The notes beneath the pieces are model-generated. The model worked only from the letters and a program-made list of their open reading frames with translations. It was not told the origin of the DNA and ran no database searches. A stretch of 64,000 bases of DNA from Solea solea (taxonomy: Eukaryota; Chordata; Actinopteri; Pleuronectiformes; Soleidae): the NCBI RefSeq assembly GCF_958295425.1, contig NC_081147.1, positions 7,501 to 71,500 on the forward strand, in the 5' to 3' direction. A program made the translations under genes and the position numbers. The stretch's first letter is position 1. Every line of letters begins with the position of its first letter. Positions 23,350 through 35,639 of the stretch are shown piece after piece.

Positions 23350-23571
23350 TCCCCTGGCAAGCCTACAGGGAGAAAGACAAGCAGACACACACACAAACAC
23401 ACCCACTCATGCAGACGGGGAGAAACAGACAGCCATTTAACAGGAGAGGTAAAGGAAACAGGAGGACAGACATTGCATGTAGATGCTAACAAGCAAAAGT
23501 ATTCTTATAAACAATGTGTCCTTTTCACAAATGAACTCACTTTTTGCTACATCGTTTACTTTGGTTCACAC
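23350..23571. repeat. Duplicated flank (copy 1)
   Basis: The sequence from CCTGGCAAGCCTACAGGGAG onwards (A/C-rich, with AGACAAGCAGACACAC) recurs at about 32343-32572 with small differences. The two copies bracket the 24-33 kb tandem region. Confidence 0.75.
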
Positions 23572-23850
23572 ACAAACACTGACAAAGATTTATTTTCAAT
23601 TTTATTTGTATAACACCAAATCATTAACTCAAGGCACAACATCATGGAGAGCAGAGAAACCCAACAGTTCACAAAATGAGCAAACACCTGGCATCAGTCG
23701 AGAGAAAAAAACTCCCTTTTAACAGGAAGAAATCTCTGACAGAACCAGACTCAAAGATGTGCGGCCATCTACCTTGACCGGTTGGGGTGAAAAGAAAAAT
23801 GGAGGACAGGAGAGGTGGGGAACAGAAAGGGGGGAGACAAAGGACAAGGG
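23572..23850. repeat. Common teleost interspersed repeat (copy 1)
   Basis: Contains TTTTATTTGTATAACACC, CTCCCTTTTAACAGGAAG and CGGCCATCTACCTTGACCGG, words I associate with a very abundant fish repeat. A second copy lies at about 32575-32830. The class is not resolved here. The region to 23960 is purine-rich and otherwise featureless. Confidence 0.6.
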
Positions 23851-24779
23851 TTAGGGAGGGAGGTAGAGACAGGAGAGAGAACAGGAGCAGAAATACATCA
23901 ACCAAAACATGTTACAGAAATGTAAAATACACAAGGGGCCCCCATTTTGTGCTGTGGAAGTGTCGATTAATGATTTTTGTACACGCTTTGTGTTGCTGTG
24001 GCAGCAACTTTGAGGTTTAAATGGCGTTGTCGCTTTGTGTAACATTTTGTGTTGCTGTCGCAGCAAACTCGAGGTTTTAAAAGCGTTGTCGCTTTGTGTA
24101 ACATTTTGAGTACGAGCAGACAATACAGATGTAACAATGTAACATGTCCTGGAGATGTCTTGGTGATCGGCCAAGCTCAAAACTATGTTGGTTACCGTTT
24201 CTGGAATAGAGTACAAGAAAAAAAAAAAAAAAAAAACATAAAGCAGCAACAATCAGTCACTTGCGCCAAAGGAGGAGATTGGGATACTCCCCACTGACTG
24301 GGGGGGGCGGGCTTTGACACAGGTAGGTCTCTAATCTGGAATAAATTAGAAAAAGAAAAAAAACATACCAGTCAATTAAGTCACAGTAGGAGATTGGGAT
24401 ACTCACCACCATAGGTTTTTTGTCATGGTGGCTACTGACCAGAGGGGGGGGCTTTGAAGCAAGTAGGTCTCTATTCTGTAAAAGAGTAGAAAAAAAAACA
24501 GCAAACATCCCAGTCATTTAAATCACAGGAGGAGATTGGGATACTCACCACCATAAATTCTTTATGTATCATGGTGGCCACTGACCGGGGGGGCGGGCTT
24601 TGACACAGGTAGGTCTCTAATATGGAAGATTAGAAAAAGAAAAACAGCAGCAGCATACATCGCAGTCATTTAAGTCACATGAGGAGTCTGGTGTACTCGA
24701 CACATAATAGGAGGACAGAGACAACATATACATTATATTTTTTTGAGAAAAGAGATTATGCTTAGTCTCTTTAGCATGA

Positions 24780-25060
24780 ATATAGTCCGATCCAGTTCCA
24801 CTGCATTGGGTCCATTCCAGTTCCATTGCATTGTGTACCATCCAGTTCCATTGCATTGTGTACGATACAGTTCCATTGCATTGGGTCCGATACAGTTCCA
24901 TTGCATTGGGTCCGATACAGTTCCATTGCATTGGGTCCGATACAGTTCCATTGCATTGTGTCTGATCCAGTTCCACTGCATTGGGTCCGATCTAGTTCCA
25001 TTGCATTGGGTCCGATCCAGTTCCATTGCATTGATTCTGATCCAGTTCCATTGCATTGGT
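24780..25060 (+). repeat. 25-bp minisatellite block 1
   Basis: About 11 copies of a unit like TCCGATCCAGTTCCATTGCA plus TTGGG, differing at a few positions. It encodes incidental repetitive peptides on both strands. Confidence 0.9.
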
Positions 25061-25499
25061 CATAAAGCAGCAACAAACCTCCGTCACTTAAGCCACAGGT
25101 GGGTTTGGGGATATTTGCCACCCTTTTTCCATTCAGGTGTTGCAGATCAATTGGACAGCACCCAATACAATACATTGTACCCAATGCATTGCACCAACTC
25201 CAAAAAAATACATTTCACCCAATGCATTGCACCAACTCCAAAACAATACATTGTACCCAATGCATTGCACCAACTTTTGTGTACACTTTATGTTGCTGTG
25301 GCAGCAACCTCAAGGTTTTAATGGTGTCGTCGCTTTGTGTAACATTTTCAGTACGAGCAGACATTAATACAGATGTAACAATGTAACATATCCTATAGAT
25401 GTCTTGGAGAGCTGCCAAGCATTGCCTGAAGCTCAAAACCATGTTGTGTCTCCATTCTGGAATAGAGTAGAAGAAAGAACACCGACAAAGCAGCAACAA

Positions 25500-26130
25500 A
25501 CATCAGTCACTTGTGCCACAGGAGATTGGGATAATCACCACCATAAGTTCTTTATGTATCATGGTGGCCACTGACTGGGGGGGGCTTTGACACAAGTAGG
25601 TCTCTATTCTGGAAAAGAGTAGAAAAAAAGAGCAGCAAACATCCCAGTCATTTAAATCACAGGAGGAGATTGGGATACTCACCACCATAGGTTATTTATG
25701 TATCATGGTGGCCACTGACTGGGGGGGCCTTGACACAAGTAGGTCTCTATTCTGGAAAAGAGTAGAAAAAAAGAACAGCAGCAAACATCCCAGTCATTTA
25801 AATCACAGGAGGAGATTGGGATACTCACCACCATAGGTTATTTATGTATCATGGTGGCCAATGACTGGGGGGGCCTTGACACAAGTAGGTCTCTATTCTG
25901 GAAAAGAGTAGAAAAAAAGAACAGCAGCAAACATCCCAGTCATTTAAATCACAGGAGGAGATTGGGATACTCACCAATATAAATTCTTTATGTATCATGC
26001 TGGCCACTGACCGGGGGGCGGGCTTTGACATTGGTAGTTCTCTAATCTGGAATAGATTCGAAAAAAGAAAAAAATAACAGCAGCAAACATCGCAGTCATT
26101 TAAGTCACAGCAGGAGATTGGTATACTCGA
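25500..26130 (-). repeat. Tandem ~146-bp units (block of 4-5)
   Basis: GTCATTTAAATCACAGGAGG recurs at 25647, 25793 and 25939, a period of 146 bp. On the minus strand each unit has TTTTTTCTAATCTATTCCAG and then, about 73 nt later, GTGAGTATCCC, which match splice acceptor and donor consensus. Other blocks of the same unit lie at 24290-24690, 26840-27930, 28680-30040 and 30870-31070. Confidence 0.85.
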
Positions 26131-26219
26131 CGCATAATAGGAGGACAGAGACAACGGACGACATGTACCTGATATTTTTTTGAGAAAAAAGATTATGCTT
26201 AGTCTCTTTAGCATGAATA

Positions 26220-26425
26220 TAGTCCGATCCAGTTCCACTGCATTGGGTCCATTCCAGTTCCATTGCATTGTGTCCGATACAGTTCCATTGCATTGGGTCC
26301 GATCCAGTTCCATTGCATTGGGTCCGATCCAGTTCCATTGCATTGGGTCCGATCCAGTTCCATTGCATTGATTCTGATCCAGTTCCATTGCATTGATTCT
26401 GATCCAGTTCCCTTGCATTGGTCAT
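26220..26425 (+). repeat. 25-bp minisatellite block 2
   Basis: About 8 copies of the same 25-bp unit, in the same context as block 1. Confidence 0.88.
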
Positions 26426-26839
26426 AAAGCAGCAACAAACATCCGTCACTTAAGCCACAGGTGGGTTTGGGGATATTTGCCACCCTTTTTCCATTCAGGT
26501 GTCGCAGATCAATTGGACAGCACCCAATACAATACATTGCACCCAATGCATTGCACCAACTCCAAAAAAATACATTTCACCCAATGCATTGCACCAACTT
26601 TTGTGTACACTTTATGTTGCTGTGGCAGCAACCTCAAGGTTTTAATGATGTCGTCGCTTTGTGTAACATTTTCAGTACGAGCAGACATTAATACAGATGT
26701 AACAATGTAACATATACTATAGATGTCTTGGAGATCTGCCAAGCATTGCCTGAAGCTGAAAACCATGTTGTGTCTCCATTCTAAAATAGAGTAGAAGAAA
26801 GAACACAGACAAAGCAGCAACAAACATCAGTCACTTTTG

Positions 26840-27930
26840 CCACAGGAGATTGGTATACTCACCACCATAGGTTCTTCACGTATCATGGTGGCCACTGACT
26901 GGGGGGGGCTTGGACACAAGTAGGTCTCTAATCTGGAATAGATTAGAAAAAAGAACAGCAACAAACATCGCAGTCATTTAAATCACAGTAGGAGATTGGT
27001 ATACTCACCACCATAGGTTCTTTACGTATCATGCTGGCCACTGACAGGGGGGCGGGCTTTGACACTGGTAGTTCTCTAATCTGGAATAGATTAGAAAAAA
27101 GAAAAAAACAAACAGCAGCAAACATCCCAGTCATTTAAGTCACAGCAGGAGATTGGTATACTCACTACCATAGGTTCTTCACGTATCATGGTGGCCACTG
27201 ACCGGGGGGGCGGGCTTTGACATAGGTAGGTCTCTAATCTGGAATAGATTAGAAAAAAGAAAAGCAGCAGCAAACATCCCAGTCATTTAAATCACAGGAG
27301 GAGATTGGGATACTCAGCAAACATAGGTTCTTCATGTATCATATTGGCCACTGACTGGGGGGGCTTTCACACAAGAAGGTCTCTACTCTGGAACAGATTA
27401 GAAAAAAGAACAGCAGCAAACATCCGAGTCATTTAAGTCACAGAAGGAGATTGGGATACTCACCACCATAAATTCTTTATGTATCATGGTGGCCACTGAC
27501 CGGGGGGGGCGGACTTTGACATAGGTAGGTCTCTAATCTGGAATAGATTAGAAAAAAGAAAAGCAGCAGCAAACATGCCAGTCATTTAAGTCACATTAGG
27601 AGATTGGGATACTCGCCACGATAGGTTCTTTACGTATCATGGTGGCCACTGACCGGGGGGCAGGCTTTGACACAGGTAGTTCTCTAATCTGGAAAAGAGT
27701 AGAAAAAAAAGAACAGCAGCAAACATTCCAGTCATTTAAATCACAGGAGGAGATTGGGATACTCACCACCATAGGTTCTTTACGTATCATGGTGGCCACT
27801 GACCGGGGGGGTGGGCTTTGACACTAGTAGGTCTCTAATCTGGAATAGATTAGAAAAAATGAACAGCAGCAGCATACATCGCAGTCATTTAAGTCACATG
27901 AGGAGTCTGGTATACTCGACACATAATAGG
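26840..27930 (-). repeat. Tandem ~146-bp units (block of about 7)
   Basis: Same unit as 25500-26130, with length variation in the G-run (GGGGGG to GGGGGGGG) and the A-rich stretch. Polarity is constant. Confidence 0.85.
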
Positions 27931-28012
27931 AGGACAGAGACAACGGACGACATGTACGTGATATTTTTTTGAGAAAAGAGATTATGCTTAGTCTCTTTAG
28001 CATAAATATAGT

Positions 28013-28262
28013 CCGATCCAGTTCCATTGCATTGGGTCCATTCCAGTTCCATTGCATTGAGTCCCATCCAGTTCCATTGCATCGGGTCCCATCCAGTTCC
28101 ATTGCATCGGGTCCTATACAGTTCCATTGCATTGGGTCCCATACAGTTCCATTGCATTGGGTCCCATCCAGTTCCATTGCATTGGGTCCCATCCAGTTCC
28201 ATTGCATTGGGTCCGATGCAGTTCCATTTCATTGTGTCCGATCCAGTTCCATTGCATTGGTC
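28013..28262 (+). repeat. 25-bp minisatellite block 3
   Basis: About 10 copies, with TCCCATCCAG as a frequent variant. Confidence 0.88.
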
Positions 28263-28679
28263 ATAAAGCAGCAACAAACATCTATCACTTAAGCCACAGG
28301 TGGGTTTGGGGATATTTGCCACCCTTTTTCCATTCAGGTGTCGCAGATCAATTGGACAGCACCCAATACAATACATTGCAACCAATGCATTGCACCAACT
28401 CCAAAACAATACATTGTACCCAATGCATTGCACCAACTTTTGTGTACACTTTATGTTGCGGTGGCAGCAACCTCAAGGTTTTAATGGTGTTGTCACTTTG
28501 TGTAACATTTTCAGTACGAGCAGACATTAATACAAATGTAACAATGTAACATATCCTATAGATGTCTTGGAGATCTGCTAAGTGTTGCCTCAAACTCAAA
28601 ACCATGTTGTGTCTCCATTCTGGAATAGAGTAGAAGAAAGAACACCTACAAAGCAGCAACAAACATCAGTCACTTGTGC

Positions 28680-30040
28680 CACAGGAGATTGGGATACTCG
28701 CCACCATAGGGTTTTTTTGTCATGGTGGCTACTGACCGGAGGGGGGGGGGCTTTGAAGCAAGTAGGTCTCTATTCTGGAATAGATTAGAAAAAAGAAAAG
28801 CAGCAGCAAACATCCCAGTCATTTAAATCACAGAAGGAGATTGGGATACTCACCACCATAGGTTCTTCACGTATCATGGTGGCCACTGACCGGGGGCGGG
28901 CTTTGACACAGGTAGTTCAATAATCTGGAATTGATTAGAAAAAAGAAAAAATCAAAGCAGCAAACATCCCAGTCATTTAAATCACAGGAGGAGATTGGGA
29001 TACTCACCACCATAGGTTATTTATGTATCATGGTGGCCACTGACTGGGGGGGGCCTTGACATAGGTAGGTCTCTAATCTGGAATAGATTAGAAAAAAGGA
29101 ACAGCAGCAAACATCCCAGTCATTTAGATCACAGGAGGAGATTGGGATACTCACCACCATAGGTTATTTATGTATCATGATGCCCACTGACTGGGGGGGG
29201 CCTTGACATAGGTAGGTCTCTAATCTGGAATAGATTAGAAAAAAGGAACAGCAGCAAACATCCCAGTCATTTAGATCACAGGAGGAGATTGGGATACTCA
29301 CCACCATAGGTTCTTCATGTATCATAATGGCCACTGACTGGGGGGGGGGCTTTCACACAAGAAGGTCTCAACTCTGGAACAGATTAGAAAAAATAAAAAA
29401 CATCAGCAAACATGCCAGTCATTTAAGTCACATTAGGAGATTGGGATACTCACCACGATAGGTTCTTTACGTATCATGGTGGCCACTGACCGGGGGGCAG
29501 GCTTTGACACAGGTAGTTTTCTAATCTGGAAAAGAGTAGAAAAAAAAACAGCAGCAAACATCCCAGTCATTTAAATCACAGGAGGAGATTGGGATACTCA
29601 CCACCATAGGTTCTTCATGTATCATAATGCCCACTGACTGGGGGGGGCTTTCACACAAGAAGGTCTCTACTCTGGAACAGATTAGAAAAAAGAAAAAACA
29701 GCAGCAAACATCCCAGTCATTTAAATCACAGTAGGAGATTGGGATACTCACCACCATAGGTTCTTTACGTATCATGGTGGCCACTGACCGGGGGGGCGGG
29801 CTTTGACACTGGTAGTTCTCTAATCTGGAATAGATTAGAAAAAAGAAAAAAGAACAGCAGCAAACATCCCACTCATTAAATCACAGAAGGAGATTGGGAT
29901 ACTCGCCACCATAAGTTCTTTATGTATCATGGTGGCCACTGACCGGGGGGGTGGGCTTTGACACAGGTAGGTCTCTAATCTGGAATAGATTAGAAAAAAT
30001 AAACAGCAGCAGCATACATCGCAGTCATTTAAGTCACATG
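28680..30040 (-). repeat. Tandem ~146-bp units (block of about 9)
   Basis: The longest block of the 146-bp family. Neighbouring units often differ at a few positions, such as TTCTTCACG / TTATTTATG. Confidence 0.85.
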
Positions 30041-30152
30041 AGGAGTCTGGTATACTCGACACATAATAGGAGGACAGAGACAACGGACGACATGTACGTG
30101 ATATTTTTTTGAGAAAAGAGATTATGCTTAGTCTCTTTAGCATGAATATCGT

Positions 30153-30402
30153 CCGATCCAGTTCCATTGCATTGGGTCCATTCCAGTTCCATTGCATTGG
30201 GTCCGATCCAGTTGCATTGCATTGGGTCCCATCCAGTTCCATTGCATTGGGTCCCATCCAGTTCCATTGCATTGGGTCCTATACAGTTCCATTGCATTGG
30301 GTCCCATACAGTTCCATTGCATTGGGTCTGATCCAGTTCCATTGCATTGGGTCCGATCCAGTTCCATTTCATTGTGTCCGATCCAGTTCCATTGCATTGG
30401 TC
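30153..30402 (+). repeat. 25-bp minisatellite block 4
   Basis: About 10 copies, most similar to block 3. Confidence 0.88.
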
Positions 30403-31069
30403 ATAAAGCAGCAACAAACATCCATCACTTAAGCCACAGGTGGGTTTGGGGATATTTGCCACCCTTTTTCCATTCAGGTGTCCCAGATCAATTGGACAGC
30501 ACCCAATACAATACATTGCAACCAATGCATTGTACCAACTCCAAAAAAAATACATTTCACCTAATGCATTGCACCAACTCCAAAACAATACATTGTACCC
30601 AATGCATTGCACCAACTTTTGTGTACACTTTATGTTGCTGTGGCAGCAACCTCAAGGTTTTAATGGTGTTGTCACTTTGTGTAACATTTTCAGTACGAGC
30701 AGACATTAATACAGATGTAACAATGTAACATATCCTATAGATGCCTTGGAGATCTGCTAAGCGTTGCCTCAAACTCAAAACCATGTTGTGTCTCCATTCT
30801 GGAATAGAGTAGAAGAAAGAACACCTACAAAGCAGCAACAAACATCAGTCACTTGTGCCACAGGAGATTGGGATACTCGCCACCATAGGGTTTTTTTGTC
30901 ATGGTGGCTACTGACCGGAGGGGGGGGGGGCTTTGAAGCAAGTAGGTCTCTATTCTGGAATAGATTAGAAAAAAGAAAAGCAGCAGCAAACATCCCAGTC
31001 ATTTAAGTCACAGGAGGAGATTAGGATACTCACCACTATAGGTTCTTTATGTATTATGGCCATGACATC

Positions 31070-32342
31070 TCGTCTCCTGTGCCTCTCTGACCTGCTGCTC
31101 TGATCTGAACATGGATGGCCTCATTAAGGAAGTTGAATATCGGTGCCAATGGTCAGCCAATCAGCAAGTTTGTGTCAGAGTGGGAATTGTTGGAGGGGGA
31201 AAGGCTCATTATTGATACCTTATGAAACAAGGGTAAGATATCAGTCACAGCACACTTAAGTGTATCTAAAACATTCCACAAGTGTTGACAAAAGGAAAGA
31301 CAAAATAAGCAATATCAATACATAAACACATAGGTTACCTTTGCCATCCAGACTAGGACTTCCTTAGACTAAACCTGCCTCGAGCTCCCCTGCCATCTGG
31401 GCAAGGGCCTTTTGTCAGGGGATACAGAGGTGAACCATCAGGCTTGAGGAACCGTCTGCCTGAACACCAGGTCTCGGTGTGGGGAGGCTTGGCCGACAGG
31501 GGCCCTCCAATGGTGGGTGGAGGTAAAAAACCATGTTTGGTTTTGATTCTGGACTAGAGTGACCTCTTTTACCCATCACATTGGAAAAAAACCTCAAAGG
31601 CACACTACCAAACCAAACGTAATACAATGTAACACCTCAGTCAAAAACCTGAACCCTGAGTCTGTGGGGGTGGGTTAGGGTAAACAAAAAGCATCTCACC
31701 CAAGCACAGTCTTGGCGGTAGCCCCAACATCCAGTTTTTTTTAATCTATGCATGAAGAGACAGAAATTTGGAATTAGAAAAAAGTAAGGTAAGGTAAGAA
31801 AGCAAACATTTTTAAAAGTACACTTACACCATGAAAGTGCAAAACAGCAATTACTGGAGTGTCAAATCATTCAGTGTTACAAATACACCAGGTATAAGCA
31901 CATTTCTAGGGTAAAACAAAGTACAGAGGGATATTTCACCCACCATGTGCTCCCTCCAAGCTGCTAATGCTAGCAGGTGTGAAAATCAAGGCTCTTAGGG
32001 ATAAACAGTGAGCTCAACATTACATGCATTGTGTTGGTATCTTCAAGTCCCATATTTTCAGCTGCTGGGTTAGGGTTAGCTGTAAGCTGTTAAGGTGCCG
32101 CTAGGTGTTAGCAGATCAATGAATGCAGACACAAAAGTTAGTTGACAGTAAAATAAAAGAACATCTCATTTCAAAAATGCAAGTTGAAAGAAGTCAGTCC
32201 AAAAACAACAAAACCTAAAGACACAGGCTGGAAGTGATCCTGGAAAAAATGAAAGGCAAATTAACTTAATTTACCATGGCTGGGATCAAAAGCTGAGTAA
32301 TCTGCAGCAGGTGAGGGAGAGAAACCAAGTAAAGGGGTTTCC
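31070..32342. other. Spacer with dispersed-repeat similarity, no gene seen
   Basis: About 31110-31230 resembles 35890-35990 (shared words ATGGTCAGCCAATCAG and GGCTNATTATTGA), so it is a dispersed repeat. The rest is AT-rich with short TTAGGG-like words near 31672 and 32068. I see no credible coding region. Confidence 0.5.
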
Positions 32343-32830
32343 CTGGCAAGCCTACAGGGAGAAAGACAAGCAGACACACCCACAAACACACCCACTAATG
32401 CAGACAGGGAGAAACAGACAGCCATTTAAGTGAAAGGGAAAGGAAACCTTAGGACAGACATTGCATGTAGATCCTAACACGCAAAAGTATTCTTTTAAAC
32501 AATGTGTCCATTTCACAAATAAACTTTTTTTTTGTTTTTTGCCACATCATTTCCTTTGGTTCACACACAAACACTGACATTCAATTTTATTTGTATAGCA
32601 CCAAATCAGTATCTCAAGGCACTGTACCCAGACAACATCATGGAGAGCAGAGAAACCCAACAGTTCACAAAATGAGCAAACACCAGGCATCAGTCGAGAG
32701 AAAAAACTCCCTTTTAACAGGAAGAAATCTCTGACAGAACCAGACTCAAAGATGTGCGGCCATCTGCCTCGACCGGTTGGGGTGAAAGGAAAAATAGGGG
32801 ACAGAGGAGAGGTGGGGGACATTTCCACTG
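32343..32830. repeat. Duplicated flank plus common fish repeat (copy 2)
   Basis: Second copy of the 23350-23850 segment in the same order, with small indels. Confidence 0.75.
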
Positions 32831-32857
32831 GACACCCAATGCATTGCACCAACTCCG

Positions 32858-32956
32858 ATCCAGTTCCATTGCATTTTGTCCGATCCAGTTCCATTGCATT
32901 GTGTCCGATCCACTTCCATTGCATCCTGTCCGATCCAGTTCCATTGCATCGGTCAC
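32858..32956 (+). repeat. 25-bp minisatellite block 5 (short)
   Basis: About 4 copies at the right end of the composite region, joined directly to the common interspersed repeat. Confidence 0.8.
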
Positions 32957-33304
32957 AAAGTAGCAACCAACATCCGTCACTTAAGCCACAGGTGGGTTTG
33001 GGTTTTTCATTCAGGTGTTGCAGATCCATTTCCATTGGACAGCACCCAATACAACACATTGCACCCAATGCATTGCACCAAATCCAAAACAATACATTGC
33101 ACAGAAATCACACCGCACAGTCACACACACTACACACAGCTAAGTGCTGTTTAAGGTCATGTTGAAAGTCACTATTTCTTTTGTGCTGCAGCACATTTGA
33201 GAAACCCCTTGAGAAACCTTGAAAACCCTGTAAAACCGTGAAACATTAAAAACCCCTGAAATGTTTTTTAAACCTTTAAAGCATACATTTTAAACCTGTT
33301 GCTG

Positions 33305-33382
33305 AAACCACATCATAGGACCTGTGATGTGGTTTCGACCATTTTATAGGGTTTAATGCCAGAGGGTGCCTCTGGCATTAAA
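33305..33382. repeat. Two adjacent perfect hairpins
   Basis: AAACCACATCA / TGATGTGGTTT (33305-33335, 9-nt loop) and TTTAATGCCAGAG / CTCTGGCATTAAA (33352-33382, 5-nt loop). The surrounding 33110-33960 holds ATTC/ATTT-rich simple sequence near 33450-33500 and no gene I can support. Confidence 0.8.
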
Positions 33383-33959
33383 CTTATGATTCTCCTGAAG
33401 CTTTACCAATATTTTTGGAAATGTAGAAATACATGGAAGGCATTTATTTGTTCTTTCATTCATTCTATTATTTATTCATTCATTTATGTATTTTTTTATA
33501 CATTTATACGCAAGTCAGGTTTTGTCCTCCATACAGGTCACATCTCCACTACAAAAAAAGTACCCACTCAACGTGGGCAGAGTCATCACTGCACGGCTGA
33601 GTGAAACAGTGTTGCCAACTTGGCCACTTTGTCGCTAAATCTGAGAGATTTAGACCCTCACCACTCCGTGTCCAGGCTGATAATGAATCGCGCATGCCCG
33701 CTGCCATTCCAGCACTGTTTACAGAGCAGGGTGTAAATGGTTCTTCACGCAGTCTCACACAAAAATAAATGACTGCATTTGAAACATATCAGACAAAACA
33801 TAGATGTTATGTACTATGTTTCTGCACTGAGTTGGAGTCAATGGGTCACATTGCCTAGAAGCTATTGAGCTAAAATGCTAATATTTACATTATTAAAATT
33901 ATAAAAAAATAAATGAGGTATTTAAATGGACTATAAAGACGTGTGTCCTGACTAGGCAG

Positions 33960-34133
33960 GCTAGTACTAGGTTTATACACTGATTTGGAGTCATTAATTA
34001 TTGAAATTAATAAATACACCCTTAAATAATTACTTTAATTTGTCATTAATTATTTAAATAAATACATACACCATCAAATAATTATTGAAATGTGTAATTT
34101 ATTTAATTTAATAATACACCATCAATTAATTAC
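33960..34133. repeat. AT-rich minisatellite (left part)
   Basis: Irregular copies of a unit of about 45-50 bp with ATTAATTATT and AATAAATACACCATYAA. The same repeat resumes at 35276, on the other side of the Kolobok-like insertion. Confidence 0.75.
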
Positions 34134-34137
34134 TTAA

Positions 34138-35271
34138 AGGGGACATATAATACCCTATTTCCCCAATTAAAATAGTTCCCTGGTGTCCTAATGAACATAT
34201 TAGTGACATGCTTTGGTCAAAATACCATAAGGATGAAGCACCATAGCAGTTCAATAACCCTGCTAAACCCGCCCCTTTCAGAACGCTCTGTTTTGTGCGT
34301 GGTCCCTTTACATGCAAATGAGACACAGGCAAACACACACCCACTTCTTCCAGGGGGTTTCTGATGTGTCCTCTTTACAGCGCTCACTCGCTCAGATCAT
34401 GTTCCCTCTGCTCCATACCTCTCCCCCTCCCTCCACTAGTTCTCTGACAATATCAACATGGCAGCGTGCGCAGAAAACAGCGAGAGTGCCGTCGCAGGAA
34501 GAGACGTCCTACATAAGGATCGAGCCTAAACTGTAAATCAGTTAAAAACACTTAGGCACAGCACCGCTGATCACCACCGCTGATCGCCAGCAGCGCGCGG
34601 CGAGCTGAATAAACTGCCGCTTTATGTGACTGTATCAGACTGAGTCTGTGCTCCGGAGACCTCGCCACCGCTGATCGCCAGCGGCGAGTTGCATAAACTG
34701 CCGCTGTATGTGACGTGTCAGAATTGCCAGTTATGAGCTCTATGTGACCTTTTCTTAAAAATGTGTGTGTTTGTACGTCGGTGAAATACGTTCGCTGACT
34801 AAATACCCTAACCCGTCTGATGCAAAGTGGTGCAAACACACGAACACACGTTTGCTGACTTTATCCGGCACATTAGCTTCATATATAAAATCCTCTGAGG
34901 CTGGAAGTTTGTGTAAAACACTGTGCTCCACTGTGCAGCCACGAAATGCACATTTGTCCCTCCGCGTTGACATAATACCACTCTTCCTCCCTCGTCTGCA
35001 CTCTCGCAGGGACAAGGTGGAGCTAAGGTGGAGCTCTCGAAGTAGACCTTACTGATGGGGCGCTAACATTCGCGGTGAAATGCGCATGCTGCCGTCATAA
35101 GTGGAGGGAATTCAACATGGCGTGTTTTATCGCCTATACTTACACAAAGGGGGACCACAAAAACATGACTGAGTATTCTTTTTCCACACTTTGGTGACTG
35201 GTAGGGCCTCCAGAGTCCCAAATATAAGTATTAAAATGGTTAAAAAGTTGATTTTGCATAATATGTCCCCT
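34138..35271. mobile_element. Kolobok-like DNA transposon flanked by TTAA
   Basis: The element starts AGGGGACATATAAT and ends ATATGTCCCCT, giving terminal inverted repeats of about 15 bp with few mismatches. TTAA flanks it directly at 34134-34137 and 35272-35275, the target duplication typical of Kolobok and piggyBac. A THAP-like zinc finger in the interior favours Kolobok. At 1134 bp it is far too short for an autonomous copy. It sits inside an AT-rich minisatellite that continues on both sides. Confidence 0.75.
34755..35015 (-). pseudogene. THAP-type zinc-finger fragment in the Kolobok-like element
   Basis: The conceptual product has the C2CH pattern of THAP domains: CAFRGC, an LHKLP-like segment, then CLHHF about 40 residues later. 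THAP domains bind DNA and occur in Kolobok and P-element transposases. Only the finger is seen. The catalytic part is absent, so this is a remnant or a spliced first exon of a lost transposase. Confidence 0.6.
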
Positions 35272-35275
35272 TTAA

Positions 35276-35500
35276 ATGAATAAATACAACATTAAATAAT
35301 GACTTTACTTTGCCATTTATTTAATTTAATTTAATAAATACACCATTAACTTAAATGTGTCATTAATTATTTAAACAAATAAATACACCATTAAATAATG
35401 CAATAAACATCACATTTGTTTTCTTAAGTTACAAAATACTGACATGGTTTTTCCCCTAATCACTTAGTATTATTAATAATAATAATAATAATAATATTCA
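35276..35500. repeat. AT-rich minisatellite (right part) and (AAT)n
   Basis: The AT-rich repeat continues to about 35410. A run of about 10 AAT triplets follows at 35468-35497. Confidence 0.75.
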
Positions 35501-35639
35501 GTGGAGCTCCACTTAATTTTTACTTGATACTCATTCCAAACAAAATGTTTAATTAAATATTAGTTTAATGTCGTATGATAAAAATTAAAGTGTTAACGTT
35601 CGACTCTACACTTACATTCAAGTGTTAAGTGTGTTTGCG

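Larger units (their letters stand above)
23960..33110. repeat. Composite tandem-repeat region
   Basis: Built from a unit of about 146 bp, a 25-bp minisatellite and a roughly 250-bp linking segment, arranged in composite repeats. The anchor TAAGCCACAGGTGGGTTTGG occurs near 25091, 26453, 28292, 30432 and 32980, giving spacings of about 1.36, 1.84, 2.14 and 2.55 kb. The spacing grows because more 146-bp units (and at the right end other DNA) are interposed. Open frames on both strands here come from the repeats and no known protein is recognised. Confidence 0.85.

Noticed and set aside
24743..25321. Long open frames on both strands with SSIALGP / QCNGTGSD repeats
   Set aside because: They are the 25-bp minisatellite read in several frames. 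The period is not a multiple of three, so all frames cycle.
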